A stretch of 18,969 nucleotides of DNA from assembly GCA_964646605.1 (NCBI GenBank), contig CAZYEX010000081.1, positions 1-18,969 on the forward strand, given 5' to 3'. The DNA is from SBAX01 sp964646605. Its GTDB lineage: Bacteria > Planctomycetota > Phycisphaerae > UBA1845. This document shows, piece after piece, positions 1 through 7,179 of this stretch. The notes under the pieces were generated by a model. It was not told where the DNA came from. It ran no database searches and saw only the letters and a list, made by a program, of their open reading frames with translations. How positions within the stretch are numbered: the first letter of the stretch is position 1; each line of letters begins with the position of its first letter. The position numbers were made by a program, and so were the translations under genes.

Positions 1-132
1 CACTCTAATCGGCAAAATACACCCTTTTCACACACGTTCTCAGGGTCGATCATCTACACCAAAGGCAAGCTTGTGCGCGAAGGGGATGAGCTGAGCTACT
101 ACTTTCTCATTTCCTCCAAGCGTGCCGACTGA
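1..132 (+). CDS. 3' end of an unidentified gene, cut by the window edge
   Basis: An open frame enters from the left edge and ends at TGA 130-132, giving 43 residues ending in SYYFLISSKRAD. No ATG lies in the frame, so the start is probably outside the window. I do not recognise the family. It ends 18 bp before the start of a small YgiT-type zinc-finger gene on the same strand, so the two may share a transcript. YgiT-type proteins often sit downstream of a small toxin-like partner such as MqsR or DUF4258. That makes a partner role possible, but no toxin motif is visible in this fragment and I do not assign one. Confidence 0.45.
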   Translation, partial: HSNRQNTPFSHTFSGSIIYTKGKLVREGDELSYYFLISSKRAD

Positions 133-150
133 CGGTTGAAAGAGGGTGCC

Positions 151-402
151 ATGTTGAAGATTACGGTGTGTCCTTCCTGCGGGAGCGAGAAGTTGAAGAG
201 TGTGCGGCGAGACTGGACGGGCAAGTACCACGACGAGGCGTACGTCGTTGCGAAGCTGGCGTTCTATGAATGCCCAAACTGCGGCGAGAAGGTCTATGAC
301 CGCGAGGCAATGCGTAGGATCGAAGCGCGGTCGCCGGCGTTCCGGAACGGGTCTGAGGGGCGACCCGCCTTGACGCAAAGGAAAGGAGCAAGGACATGTT
401 GA
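151..402 (+). CDS. YgiT-type (MqsA N-terminal-like) zinc-finger protein
   Basis: This 83-aa protein carries two CxxC knuckles, C7-P-S-C10 and C41-P-N-C44, spaced as in YgiT/MqsA-type zinc-finger domains, which bind one zinc. Such proteins are often antitoxins or small regulators paired with an upstream gene. I chose ATG 151 because AAAGAGGG (139-146) lies just upstream; an in-frame TTG at 136 overlaps that ribosome binding site. The helix-turn-helix half of true MqsA is absent. The last 14 or so residues (from about R71) are translated from a 63-bp repeat that is also the leader of the gene at 1135. The natural C-terminus may therefore have been replaced by a rearrangement. The partner gene is truncated by the window edge. 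Confidence 0.7.
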   Translation: MLKITVCPSCGSEKLKSVRRDWTGKYHDEAYVVAKLAFYECPNCGEKVYDREAMRRIEARSPAFRNGSEGRPALTQRKGARTC

Positions 403-423
403 GGTTCCGATCGACGACGGTTG
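361..423 (+). repeat. Direct repeat copy 1 of a translation-initiation leader
   Basis: These 63 bp match 1100-1162 at 60 positions. The differences are A/T at 394/1133, G/T at 403/1142 and A/G at 416/1155. The shared block holds the AAAGGAG ribosome binding site, the ATG and about nine codons of the secreted protein that begins at 1135. The offset between the copies is exactly 739 bp. Copy 1 overlaps the end of the zinc-finger gene. Confidence 0.85.
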
Positions 424-449
424 TCTTCTTTGGAGCGGACTCGGTATAA
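396..449 (+). pseudogene. Truncated 17-codon remnant of a secreted-protein start
   Basis: The ATG at 396 corresponds exactly to the start at 1135 and has the same AAAGGAG upstream. The frame starts MLRFRSTTV, against MLSFRSTAV at 1135. It then diverges after the repeat and stops at TAA 447-449. It keeps the beginning of a signal peptide but no hydrophobic core or mature protein. I read it as the broken 5' end of a paralogue, or as a leftover of the duplication that brought in the DNA at about 424-1099. It could still be translated as a short leader peptide. Confidence 0.55.
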
Positions 450-450
450 T
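421..450 (+). promoter_or_regulatory. Sigma70-like promoter for the small-protein/retropepsin pair
   Basis: TTGTCT (421-426), an 18-bp spacer and a perfect TATAAT (445-450) lie 34 bp before the ATG at 484. The predicted transcript start near 457 leaves a short leader that contains AAGGAG (471-476). The -35 box begins in the last bases of repeat copy 1, so the promoter may have been created or captured by the rearrangement. Confidence 0.5.
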
Positions 451-483
451 TAGCAGAAGGCCGCCGGTGTAAGGAGACGTTTG

Positions 484-711
484 ATGCAGGAGATTCTGAC
501 GCTGCAGGAAATCGAAACTCGCTTCGAATCGGAGTGGGTGCTGGTCGAGGATCCCGAGTTTGACGAACAACTTCAGGTCGTCCGCGGGAAGGTCATCTTC
601 CACAGCAAGAGTCGTGACGAATTGGATGAGATGGACAAAGTGCTTCAACCGAAGTCCGCGGCGTACCTCTACACCGGGGCGATGCCTGAGAACACGGCCA
701 TCGTGTTATGA
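484..711 (+). CDS. Small conserved-looking acidic protein coupled to a retropepsin
   Basis: This 75-aa protein starts MQEILTLQEIETRFESEWV and ends in MPENTAIVL. It is acidic, has no membrane segment and no known catalytic motif. I recall similar short proteins encoded just before single-domain retropepsin-like proteases in bacteria, but the family has no function known to me. ATG 484 is preferred over TTG 481 because AAGGAG (471-476) is 7 bp away. Its TGA overlaps the next start in an ATGA quartet (708-711), which indicates translational coupling and probably a fixed stoichiometry with the protease. It may be a partner, inhibitor or substrate of the protease; that part is inference. Confidence 0.75.
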   Translation: MQEILTLQEIETRFESEWVLVEDPEFDEQLQVVRGKVIFHSKSRDELDEMDKVLQPKSAAYLYTGAMPENTAIVL

Positions 712-1091
712 GCGTCCCATTCGATCCGTCGCGCGGACTGCTTGTGGTGATGGCCCGCCTCTTTGGCCCGAAGGGACAGCGCGCCATCCGCTTGGCTCTG
801 GATACCGGGGCGACGATGACCACCGTGCGAACAGGGACGCTGGTTCGTCTGGGTTACGATCCGGTCGGGAGTGAGCAGAGAGTCAGCATGACGACGGCCA
901 GCGGAGTGGAGTATGTACCGCGTGTGGCCGTGGATCGGATCGAGGTGTTGGGACAACAGCGTCGGGCGTTTCCCGTCGTCGCCCATACGTCGCCGCCGTC
1001 GGCGACGGTCGACGGATTGCTCGGGCTGGATTTCTTCCGTGGAATCACAGTTACGATCGACTTCCTGGAGGGGCGGATCACTTTAGCGTAA
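708..1091 (+). CDS. Retropepsin-like (clan AA) aspartic protease
   Basis: This is a 127-aa single-domain protein. The catalytic signature D32-T-G-A35 sits in the sequence LALDTGATMTTV, and the second conserved segment is D102-G-L-L-G-L-D108. Length and motif order match bacterial retropepsin-like proteases, which must dimerise to build one active site with one Asp from each subunit. No signal peptide is visible, so it is probably cytoplasmic. Its ATG overlaps the stop of the upstream 75-aa gene by 4 bp. The second repeat copy begins 9 bp after its stop, which marks it as the last gene of the bracketed segment. The substrate is unknown. Confidence 0.82.
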   Translation: MSVPFDPSRGLLVVMARLFGPKGQRAIRLALDTGATMTTVRTGTLVRLGYDPVGSEQRVSMTTASGVEYVPRVAVDRIEVLGQQRRAFPVVAHTSPPSATVDGLLGLDFFRGITVTIDFLEGRITLA

Positions 1092-1099
1092 AGAACCGC

Positions 1100-1162
1100 C
1101 GACCCGCCTTGACGCAAAGGAAAGGAGCAAGGTCATGTTGAGTTTCCGATCGACGGCGGTTG
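1100..1162 (+). repeat. Direct repeat copy 2 (leader and start of the 1135 gene)
   Basis: This is the partner of 361-423, with three mismatches over 63 bp. Here the block leads into an intact gene: AAAGGAG (1121-1127) is 7 bp before ATG 1135 and the signal peptide continues beyond the repeat. The intact copy is therefore the functional one. Confidence 0.85.
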
Positions 1163-3399
1163 CTCCGGTATTTATCGGTTTACTTATCTTCGGAGTCGCG
1201 CCGTTGCACGCGCAATCCGACTGCAACGACAACGGCGTCGATGACGCCGACGACATCGCGGCGTGCGCTGGTTCCCCCTCCTGCGACGACTGCAACCTCA
1301 ACGGCGTGCCCGACGAGTGCGATATCGCCGGCGGATTCTCGCTGGACGAGGCTCCCGCGGACGGAGTCCCCGACGAGTGCATGGACTTTGCCCAGAGCCC
1401 GCCGGGCACCTGCACTGGGCTGATCCACAACTCCTGGAGCTGTCCGGAGAACTGGGGATTGCCCGATCCGTTCTACCCGCTCAACGGGCTGCCCGCCGGA
1501 AGCGTGTACAGTCCGACCCTCGACGCTCTTCCCGGCCCGCAGGAGGTTGATCACGTGTTCCTCGACGTGGACACCACCATCAACGGCTTGCGGATCATCG
1601 ACGGCGCGGTTTTCCACGTGATCCAACTCGGCGGCGTGGGCGATCTGAACTTCGACCCCCCCGGCGAGATTCTCCTCGAGGGTCACATGATGGTCGGCGA
1701 CGACCGCCTGATCGGCCTGGGCGGGACCGTCCGCCCGCGGGTCACCATCGGTCGATGCGGCATGTACCAAAAGGACCCCATCTTCAGCGATGTCGAAGCC
1801 CAGTTGCACGCCCGCGAGATCGTCGTCCTCGCCGGCGGAGAGCTGGAGCTTGTGGACGAAATGTCGGTGACCGTTACCGGTGACTTCATCGCCGACGGCA
1901 CGCAGGCCCTTCTCGCCACGTCCTGCGACCCGCCTAGCGCAGTCGGCGTGGTCGTGCCCACGCGGATCCGATTGTGGGCCGCGCTGCTCAACCTCAACAT
2001 CGCCGGCAACATGATCCTGACCGGCCACGTGGAAATCGACAACACCTCGTCCGACGGGGTCCTGCTCGGCGGAGATTTTCACAATCAATCCATCGCCCCC
2101 AGCCTCTACGACTGGACCCAGGGCAAACTCACCATGACCGGCCAATACGGACCGCAACTTCTGGAAGTCGCGGGACTCGATTTAGGACTGTCCCTTTCCG
2201 GATATCAAACCGACGCCGACACGCTTCATGACACCGACCTGCACACCAACTTCACCATCCAAACCTTGCAAATCGGGACCACGGAAACACCCGCCGACGT
2301 GACCTTCATCAACAACCACCCCAGTACGCGCGGGACGGCGGATTGCGACGAAGCTCTCTACGTCCACACGCTCATCCTCAAAACCGGTTCCGTCGTACGC
2401 ACCCGAAACTGCAATGTCTATTATGCCGTATTGGTGAATGAAGGCGGCGACCTGGTCCCCGCCGGTGAATGCGGAAACTTCCGGTCCCTGAATCTTCCCC
2501 CAATGCCCGGCCCCGACCCTTCCGCTCTGCGAAAGAATCGTTCGCTCTCCATCGACGTGCCCGCGACCGCGACCTCCGGTCCGGGCCCCGCCATGTCCGC
2601 TCTGCGGGTGCGGATGATCGACCTGCAAAACCCGCAGCCGCCGAATGCACCCTGTTGCCCTCCGCCCGATTTTTCCGGTTATGAAAGCGCTAGTACCTGC
2701 GCCGATCCCGGCGGATGCGTACGCTGGGTCGGACCGGCGGCGACATTCTTAGAATCGCAAGACAGTCCCAGCCAAGGGTCTTTCGTCGCCGCCCGCCTGC
2801 AATGCACTCCCTTCTATCACACGTTCGGCGCGCAGGGGCCGTTTCACATCTTCGGCGGGGAAATCGCGCCCAGTTCCCAGTACGACGTCGAAAACGTGGA
2901 CGGCGTGTGCATGAGAACGGAAACGAACTGCCTGGCCGTGTCACCTCCACTGCGGTTATCCACCGCCCGTTTCGCCGACGTCGCGGGTCCCTACAATCCC
3001 CCCTCCCCCTCATCCCAACCCGACGGACTGGACGTGAACGCCTTGGTACACAAGTTTAAGAACTTGTCCGGGGCGTTGAGCAAGTCGATCGCCCTGCTGC
3101 AACCCAATTCTCCCGAGCTCAACCAGGACGTGAGCGCGTTGGACATCGTGGCCTGCGTGGATGCGTTCAAGGGCTTCGCCTACCCTTTCACCGGCCCCTG
3201 CCCCTGCCCCTCGACGGTGACCTGCGAAGCGACGCCATGCGCTAACCCGACCCCTTGCGGCGGCGGGACATGCACCAGGACGTGCAACGGCGGGATCTAC
3301 GCCGGCTTGCCGTGCATCAACAACACCCACTGCCCGGGCGGGGGGGTTTGCAGCCTCGGTTTCTGCCGCGACCGCTGCGGACGATGTACGCCGCCGTAG
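1135..3399 (+). CDS. Large secreted Cys-rich protein with dockerin-like motifs
   Basis: This 754-aa exported protein has a signal peptide at 1-27, with likely cleavage in PLHAQS. Residues 29-83 hold Asp/Asn-rich calcium-binding-type motifs such as DCNLNGVPDEC, a style common in planctomycete surface proteins. A long region at about 90-600 is rich in beta-strand-like sequence and Gly/Asn turns, and I recognise no catalytic motif there. Residues 629-680 carry two related segments, QPDGLDVNALVHKF and NQDVSALDIVACVDAF, which resemble the doubled calcium loop and helix of type I dockerins. The tail (690-754) is Cys-rich (CNGG, CPGG, CRDRCGRC) and probably disulfide-bonded. There is no membrane anchor. 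Its stop lies 3 bp from the stop of the convergent arfB. A surface or extracellular structural or binding role is inferred. Confidence 0.8.
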   Translation: MLSFRSTAVAPVFIGLLIFGVAPLHAQSDCNDNGVDDADDIAACAGSPSCDDCNLNGVPDECDIAGGFSLDEAPADGVPDECMDFAQSPPGTCTGLIHNSWSCPENWGLPDPFYPLNGLPAGSVYSPTLDALPGPQEVDHVFLDVDTTINGLRIIDGAVFHVIQLGGVGDLNFDPPGEILLEGHMMVGDDRLIGLGGTVRPRVTIGRCGMYQKDPIFSDVEAQLHAREIVVLAGGELELVDEMSVTVTGDFIADGTQALLATSCDPPSAVGVVVPTRIRLWAALLNLNIAGNMILTGHVEIDNTSSDGVLLGGDFHNQSIAPSLYDWTQGKLTMTGQYGPQLLEVAGLDLGLSLSGYQTDADTLHDTDLHTNFTIQTLQIGTTETPADVTFINNHPSTRGTADCDEALYVHTLILKTGSVVRTRNCNVYYAVLVNEGGDLVPAGECGNFRSLNLPPMPGPDPSALRKNRSLSIDVPATATSGPGPAMSALRVRMIDLQNPQPPNAPCCPPPDFSGYESASTCADPGGCVRWVGPAATFLESQDSPSQGSFVAARLQCTPFYHTFGAQGPFHIFGGEIAPSSQYDVENVDGVCMRTETNCLAVSPPLRLSTARFADVAGPYNPPSPSSQPDGLDVNALVHKFKNLSGALSKSIALLQPNSPELNQDVSALDIVACVDAFKGFAYPFTGPCPCPSTVTCEATPCANPTPCGGGTCTRTCNGGIYAGLPCINNTHCPGGGVCSLGFCRDRCGRCTPP

Positions 3400-3402
3400 G
3401 CT

Positions 3403-3855
3403 TCAATCGCCGAAGTCGTTGGCAGGGCGCGGCGACCGCCCGTGCTTGCGTTCCGCGCGCTGACGTTTGGCGCGAAGGCGTTGTTCCTTCGACGCGCGCG
3501 GCATCTTTGTGGCGCGGCGCGGGGTCCGCGGTAGCAGCGCCCAAGCCAACAGCTCGAAGAACCGCACGTCGGCCGAGTTTCGGTTGGCGAGCTGGGTCCG
3601 ATGGCGCATCACCGAGATGTGCAGGCAACCCTCCGCATTGATGCGTCCGCGGAGCTTCTCGAGAACCGTCCGCTTTTCCTCTGCACTGAGCGACGTAGTG
3701 CCGCGCAGGTCAAACCACAGCGTCGCGCGGGTGTTGGTCTTGTTGACGTTCTGCCCGCCCGGTCCGCTGCTCCGCGCGAAGGTGAAGGAAAGTTCGTCCT
3801 CCCCGATTCGCTGACGCAGGGTGGATTCAAGGTTTCGCAGTCCGGGCTCTTGCAT
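3403..3855 (-). CDS. arfB: Peptidyl-tRNA hydrolase ArfB (ribosome rescue)
   Basis: ArfB enters stalled ribosomes that lack a stop codon and hydrolyses the peptidyl-tRNA. The 150-aa protein has the release-factor GGQ loop in SSGPGGQNVNKTNTR (GGQ at 33-35). Its basic C-terminal tail (about 109-140, RTPRRATKMPRASKEQ and onward) is the part that fits the empty mRNA channel in the family. Both length and layout are typical of ArfB/YaeJ, and the protein is too short for a class I release factor. ATG 3855 begins where the homology should begin; no clear ribosome binding site precedes it. It lies 47 bp downstream of the kinase on the same strand, so it may be co-transcribed with it. The end is convergent with the secreted protein at 3399. 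Confidence 0.88.
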   Translation of the reverse strand: MQEPGLRNLESTLRQRIGEDELSFTFARSSGPGGQNVNKTNTRATLWFDLRGTTSLSAEEKRTVLEKLRGRINAEGCLHISVMRHRTQLANRNSADVRFFELLAWALLPRTPRRATKMPRASKEQRLRAKRQRAERKHGRSPRPANDFGD

Positions 3856-3902
3856 GGTGCGCCGATCGATCCAAGATTGTTGAGTTGGAGAAGGACCCCG
3901 GC

Positions 3903-6251
3903 CTAGGGTTTGTCGCTGCTTCCGCTGGAGCGCGGCCAAATCTTCCGTGAGAACCAGTCCAGAATCGCCCCCCCCGATCCGTCCTCCTCGGCGTCGGCGG
4001 GGTTGGGTTGTGGACGAGCGCCTGCGGCATCCTCGACGCCCGGTTGAACTCCGGTCGGCGCGCCCTGTCGTTGAAGCAACGCGGCCACAAAGCGAAGTCC
4101 CAGAGCCCGCGTGCGCCCGGCGAGGGACATGGCCTGCTGAAAGTCGCTCGCCGCGGCGGCGTAGTCGCCCAAGGCCATGAAACAATCCCCGCGAATCGTA
4201 TACGCGTCGGCGCTGCCCGGTTCCGTCCGGATTGCATCCGTCGCGTCGGACATCGCCTCCACGTACCGTCCCACGCCCAGACGCGCTATGGCTCGTCCCA
4301 ACCGCGCCGTCGCCGAGTCCGGGCTGGTCCGCAACACTTCGTCGAACGAGGGCAGTGCCTCCCCGGCCCGCCCTGTCTGAATCGAGGCCAGCCCGTGCAG
4401 AAGCCGAACCCAAGGCGACCGGCCGTTCAATGCCACCGCCCGATGTACGTCCTCCAGGGTTTTGTCCCCCTGACCGAGCAGCAGCAGGGCAAGTCCGCGC
4501 CACATATATCCGTGCGGCACCAGCGAGTTGACGCTGAGCAGTTGCTCCGCCTCCAACGTCATCTCCTCATACCGACCGAGTTGGGCGCACAGCAGTGCGT
4601 GAAGCTGACGGGCGTTGAAGTCCGTCGGGCGTACTTCCAGATACGCAGCCAATAGAGCCGTCGCGGTCTCACGTTGGCCGTCGCGCCAGTGGCGTACGGC
4701 CTCGTGCAGGTGGGCGATGTTCTCGTCGTCCGACGGGGCCGGGGGCCAATCCGCGCCCGCGGCGGATTCGTAGAACTCCAACGCTAGACGACGCCCCAGC
4801 GCCGCGGGAGAACCGACCGGCGGCTCGCCCGAACTCTCATTGGCCGTCAACGTGCCCAACAAGGCGCTGGCCGGTTGCGACTGCACCATCTCTTGCACCA
4901 CGGGCATCGCCGCCTGGGCCATCTTCAACGTCCCACGGAGTTCGAGCGGCAACTGGTTCACGAAATCCGGCTGGGTGAGAAAATAGAGGATCGTGGCCTC
5001 CGACTCCCGCGCCTGGGTCACGACTTCCGTCTTTTGTCGCTGTTTGGCGAAAAGGGCCCAAGTGAGTGACAGAGCGATGACCGCCGCGGCCGCCCCCAGA
5101 GAGGCAAGCTGATGGCGACGAACCAAGCGTACCGCTCGCCCGCCGAGCCCCAGACGCCGCGCCACGATCGGTTGGCTGAGCAAAAACCGCCGCAGGTCGT
5201 CGCGCAACTCCGCCGCCGTCTGGTAGCGCCGCTCCCGGTTTCGCTCGATGGCCTTCATGCAGATCGTTTCCAGATCCAGCGGAATCGCGGCGTTGTGGGT
5301 GCGCGGCGGCGAGGCTTCGGAGCTGAGAATCTTGCTGATCACCCGCTCTCGAGTCTCGCCGGGAAAGGGCGGGGAAAGCGTCAGCCACTCGTAGATCGTC
5401 GCCCCCAGCGAGTAAATGTCCGCGCGATGATCGACGTTCTCGGGATCGCCGTTGATCTGCTCCGGCGACATGTAGAGCGGTGAGCCGAGGACTTCGCCGG
5501 TCACGGTCACCCCAGGCTGCTCGGCCAGCCGCGCGAGCCCGAAATCAGAAATCCGCATTCGCCCATCGCCGCCCACCAACAAGTTGTGCGGCTTGATGTC
5601 GCGGTGGATGACGCCGCGCTGGTGAGCGTAGTCCAGGGCGTCGGCGATGTCCGCCATGTGAACCGCCACGTTGCGGAAATGCTCCGCAGACGCGATCGTC
5701 GCCAAGGACGGTGTGTCCGAAACGGCATGGAACGTCGCTCCCGACCCCGAGGCGCTAGGCGAGCCCGTCGAACCTCCCGCAGGTGGTCCGTCCAGTTCCC
5801 CCCGTGGCGGAAGCGCCACCGTCTCCGCAAGGTCCACCGTCGAGTCGCAAGCCGCCGTCCCCTGGCGAAGCCCCGCGATCATTTGATTCAGACTGCTCCC
5901 CTCGATGTACTCCATCGCATAGTAGTAAACACCGCCCGTCTCCGCCTGGGCGAAGATCGGAACGATGTTGGTGTGATGGAGCTTGGCCGCCGCCTGCGCC
6001 TCGCGTTGAAAGCGGACGATGGCCTTGGGTGTGGCGCTGACGTGTCTCGCCAGAACCTTCAAGGCCACGACGCGCTGCAGCGAGCGCTGCCACGCTTCGT
6101 AGACCGTTCCCATCCCCCCGCGACCGATCTCTTGACGAAGCTCAAAGTCGCCCAACAACACCGGCGCGGATGTTTCACCGCCTACCGGGGGCGCAACAGC
6201 GCCGGAGGAGAGGCTTGCGGGGGACGTTGGATTTTCGGATCGGGGATGCAA
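3903..6251 (-). CDS. Membrane Ser/Thr protein kinase with TPR domain
   Basis: This 782-aa Hanks-type (PknB-like) kinase is anchored by one membrane helix. The kinase domain covers about 33-355, with Gly-rich loop GRGGMG (43-48), VALK Lys65, catalytic HRDIKPHN (216-223), DFG (236-238) and GSPLYMSPEQ (256-265). All catalytic residues are present. A low-complexity insert rich in Ser, Gly, Pro and Ala (about 130-190) separates the hinge from the helix before the HRD loop. The membrane segment is about 382-402, and the C-terminal part (about 515-715) contains TPR-like helical repeats for protein binding. The only start between an in-frame stop (6315-6317) and the kinase core is TTG 6251, so a TTG start is chosen; it has no good ribosome binding site. 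The C-terminus is Pro/Asp/Gly-rich. The substrates are unknown. Confidence 0.9.
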   Translation of the reverse strand: MHPRSENPTSPASLSSGAVAPPVGGETSAPVLLGDFELRQEIGRGGMGTVYEAWQRSLQRVVALKVLARHVSATPKAIVRFQREAQAAAKLHHTNIVPIFAQAETGGVYYYAMEYIEGSSLNQMIAGLRQGTAACDSTVDLAETVALPPRGELDGPPAGGSTGSPSASGSGATFHAVSDTPSLATIASAEHFRNVAVHMADIADALDYAHQRGVIHRDIKPHNLLVGGDGRMRISDFGLARLAEQPGVTVTGEVLGSPLYMSPEQINGDPENVDHRADIYSLGATIYEWLTLSPPFPGETRERVISKILSSEASPPRTHNAAIPLDLETICMKAIERNRERRYQTAAELRDDLRRFLLSQPIVARRLGLGGRAVRLVRRHQLASLGAAAAVIALSLTWALFAKQRQKTEVVTQARESEATILYFLTQPDFVNQLPLELRGTLKMAQAAMPVVQEMVQSQPASALLGTLTANESSGEPPVGSPAALGRRLALEFYESAAGADWPPAPSDDENIAHLHEAVRHWRDGQRETATALLAAYLEVRPTDFNARQLHALLCAQLGRYEEMTLEAEQLLSVNSLVPHGYMWRGLALLLLGQGDKTLEDVHRAVALNGRSPWVRLLHGLASIQTGRAGEALPSFDEVLRTSPDSATARLGRAIARLGVGRYVEAMSDATDAIRTEPGSADAYTIRGDCFMALGDYAAAASDFQQAMSLAGRTRALGLRFVAALLQRQGAPTGVQPGVEDAAGARPQPNPADAEEDGSGGAILDWFSRKIWPRSSGSSDKP

Positions 6252-6606
6252 GGTCGTCGCTATCTCGGAGGCTCTGGGACGCCATCGGCGAGCGTGGCCC
6301 GCCCTTCGCCAAGTTCAGGACTGCCGACCTCCACATAGTACTAGACGGTCGGACCGACCCGGCGGTTTGCAACTTTCGATGTTTTCCCGGGCGAGCGCCT
6401 CAGCCCCGCCCGGCGCGGCGCACGACGTCGCCGCCCAACACTCACCCGCCATTATACCGTTCGATCGCCGCAACGCATTATCCCGTGCCAAGTTGTCATC
6501 CCCCGAGGATCGCGGTAAGTATGTTATCTTTCAATAGGTTATGTCGCAAATCGCCCACCCATGCCGGGGTGTTTTCAGGATCGCCGCGGAACGGGGTTGT
6601 GGCGGT
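6252..6606. other. Intergenic region upstream of the kinase
   Basis: These 355 bp lie between two minus-strand genes. I see no credible gene, RNA gene or strong hairpin. It contains a candidate minus-strand promoter (6521-6549) and an isolated TATAAT on the minus strand (6451-6456) without a usable -35. Any kinase transcript starting here would carry a long leader of up to about 260 nt. Confidence 0.5.
6521..6549 (-). promoter_or_regulatory. Candidate promoter for the kinase-arfB unit
   Basis: Reading the minus strand, TTGCGA (6549-6544), a 17-bp spacer and TAACAT (6526-6521) match four of six consensus bases in each box. The leader to TTG 6251 would be roughly 260 nt. The match is modest, and an alternative start from the TATAAT at 6451-6456 cannot be excluded. 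Confidence 0.25.
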
Positions 6607-7143
6607 TCAGCCCGCGGGATGGTCGGATGGGCTTGATGCGGGAAAGATGCCGGAAGCGTGCAGCCGACCGAGTTCGATGTAACTTCGGACGACGTGGTCG
6701 ATGGCCTCGAGGTCCTTGGACGTGGTCTGCCTTACGATCCGGCCTGGGATTCCCATGACCACCGAGCCGTCGGGCACCTTGGTACCGGGCGAGAGAACAG
6801 CGCCCGCGGCGATGATACATTCTTTTCCGATTTCGCAGCCGTCCAGTACGATCGAGCCGGTTCCGATGAGCGTGCGCGAGCCGACGTGACGACAATGGAC
6901 CACGGTACGATGCCCAATCCCCACGTCGTCGTCGATCTCCAAGGGAACGCCGCGCTGAATGTGCAGAATCGACCCGTCCTGCACGTTCACCCGCGAGCCG
7001 ATGCGGATGGGGGCGATGTCCCCGCGGATGACCACATGGTGCATGACCGTCGAATCGTCGCCGATGACCACGTCACCGGCCACGTACGCCGTCGGAGCGA
7101 CATAGACCCGTTGACCGAACACCGGATGTCGTGGCGGTTCCAT
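6607..7143 (-). CDS. Gamma-carbonic-anhydrase-like hexapeptide-repeat protein
   Basis: This 178-aa protein consists of left-handed beta-helix hexapeptide repeats (for example VFGQRVYVAPTAYVAGDVVI), as in the gamma-CA/YrdA/PaaY family. The zinc ligands expected between trimer subunits are present: His61 (SILH), His78 (GIGH) and His83 (TVVHC). The supporting pattern R40-G-D42 and Q55-D56 is also there. Family members are carbonic anhydrases or related enzymes; several YrdA/PaaY-type members have weak or no measured anhydrase activity, so the reaction is not certain. A C-terminal helix (about 143-165) follows the beta-helix. The gene is divergent from the YceI-like gene, only 36 bp away. On its own strand TAGAAT (7157-7152) lies only 8 bp before the ATG, which would fit a leaderless transcript, but no -35 is visible. 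Confidence 0.87.
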   Translation of the reverse strand: MEPPRHPVFGQRVYVAPTAYVAGDVVIGDDSTVMHHVVIRGDIAPIRIGSRVNVQDGSILHIQRGVPLEIDDDVGIGHRTVVHCRHVGSRTLIGTGSIVLDGCEIGKECIIAAGAVLSPGTKVPDGSVVMGIPGRIVRQTTSKDLEAIDHVVRSYIELGRLHASGIFPASSPSDHPAG

Positions 7144-7179
7144 GGCCGGTCATTCTACCGCACGAACCGGATAAACGCG

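Noticed and set aside
1..402. A toxin-antitoxin pair
   Set aside because: The YgiT-type protein fits an antitoxin, but the upstream gene is only a 43-residue tail with no recognisable toxin motif.
1180..2157. A 325-codon open frame on the minus strand
   Set aside because: It is antisense to the secreted dockerin-like protein, which has a signal peptide and a good ribosome binding site. The minus frame has low-complexity Val/Gly/Asp/His content only.
6451..6456. Perfect TATAAT on the minus strand as the kinase promoter
   Set aside because: No -35-like box lies 16-18 bp upstream, so it is kept only as an unsupported alternative.
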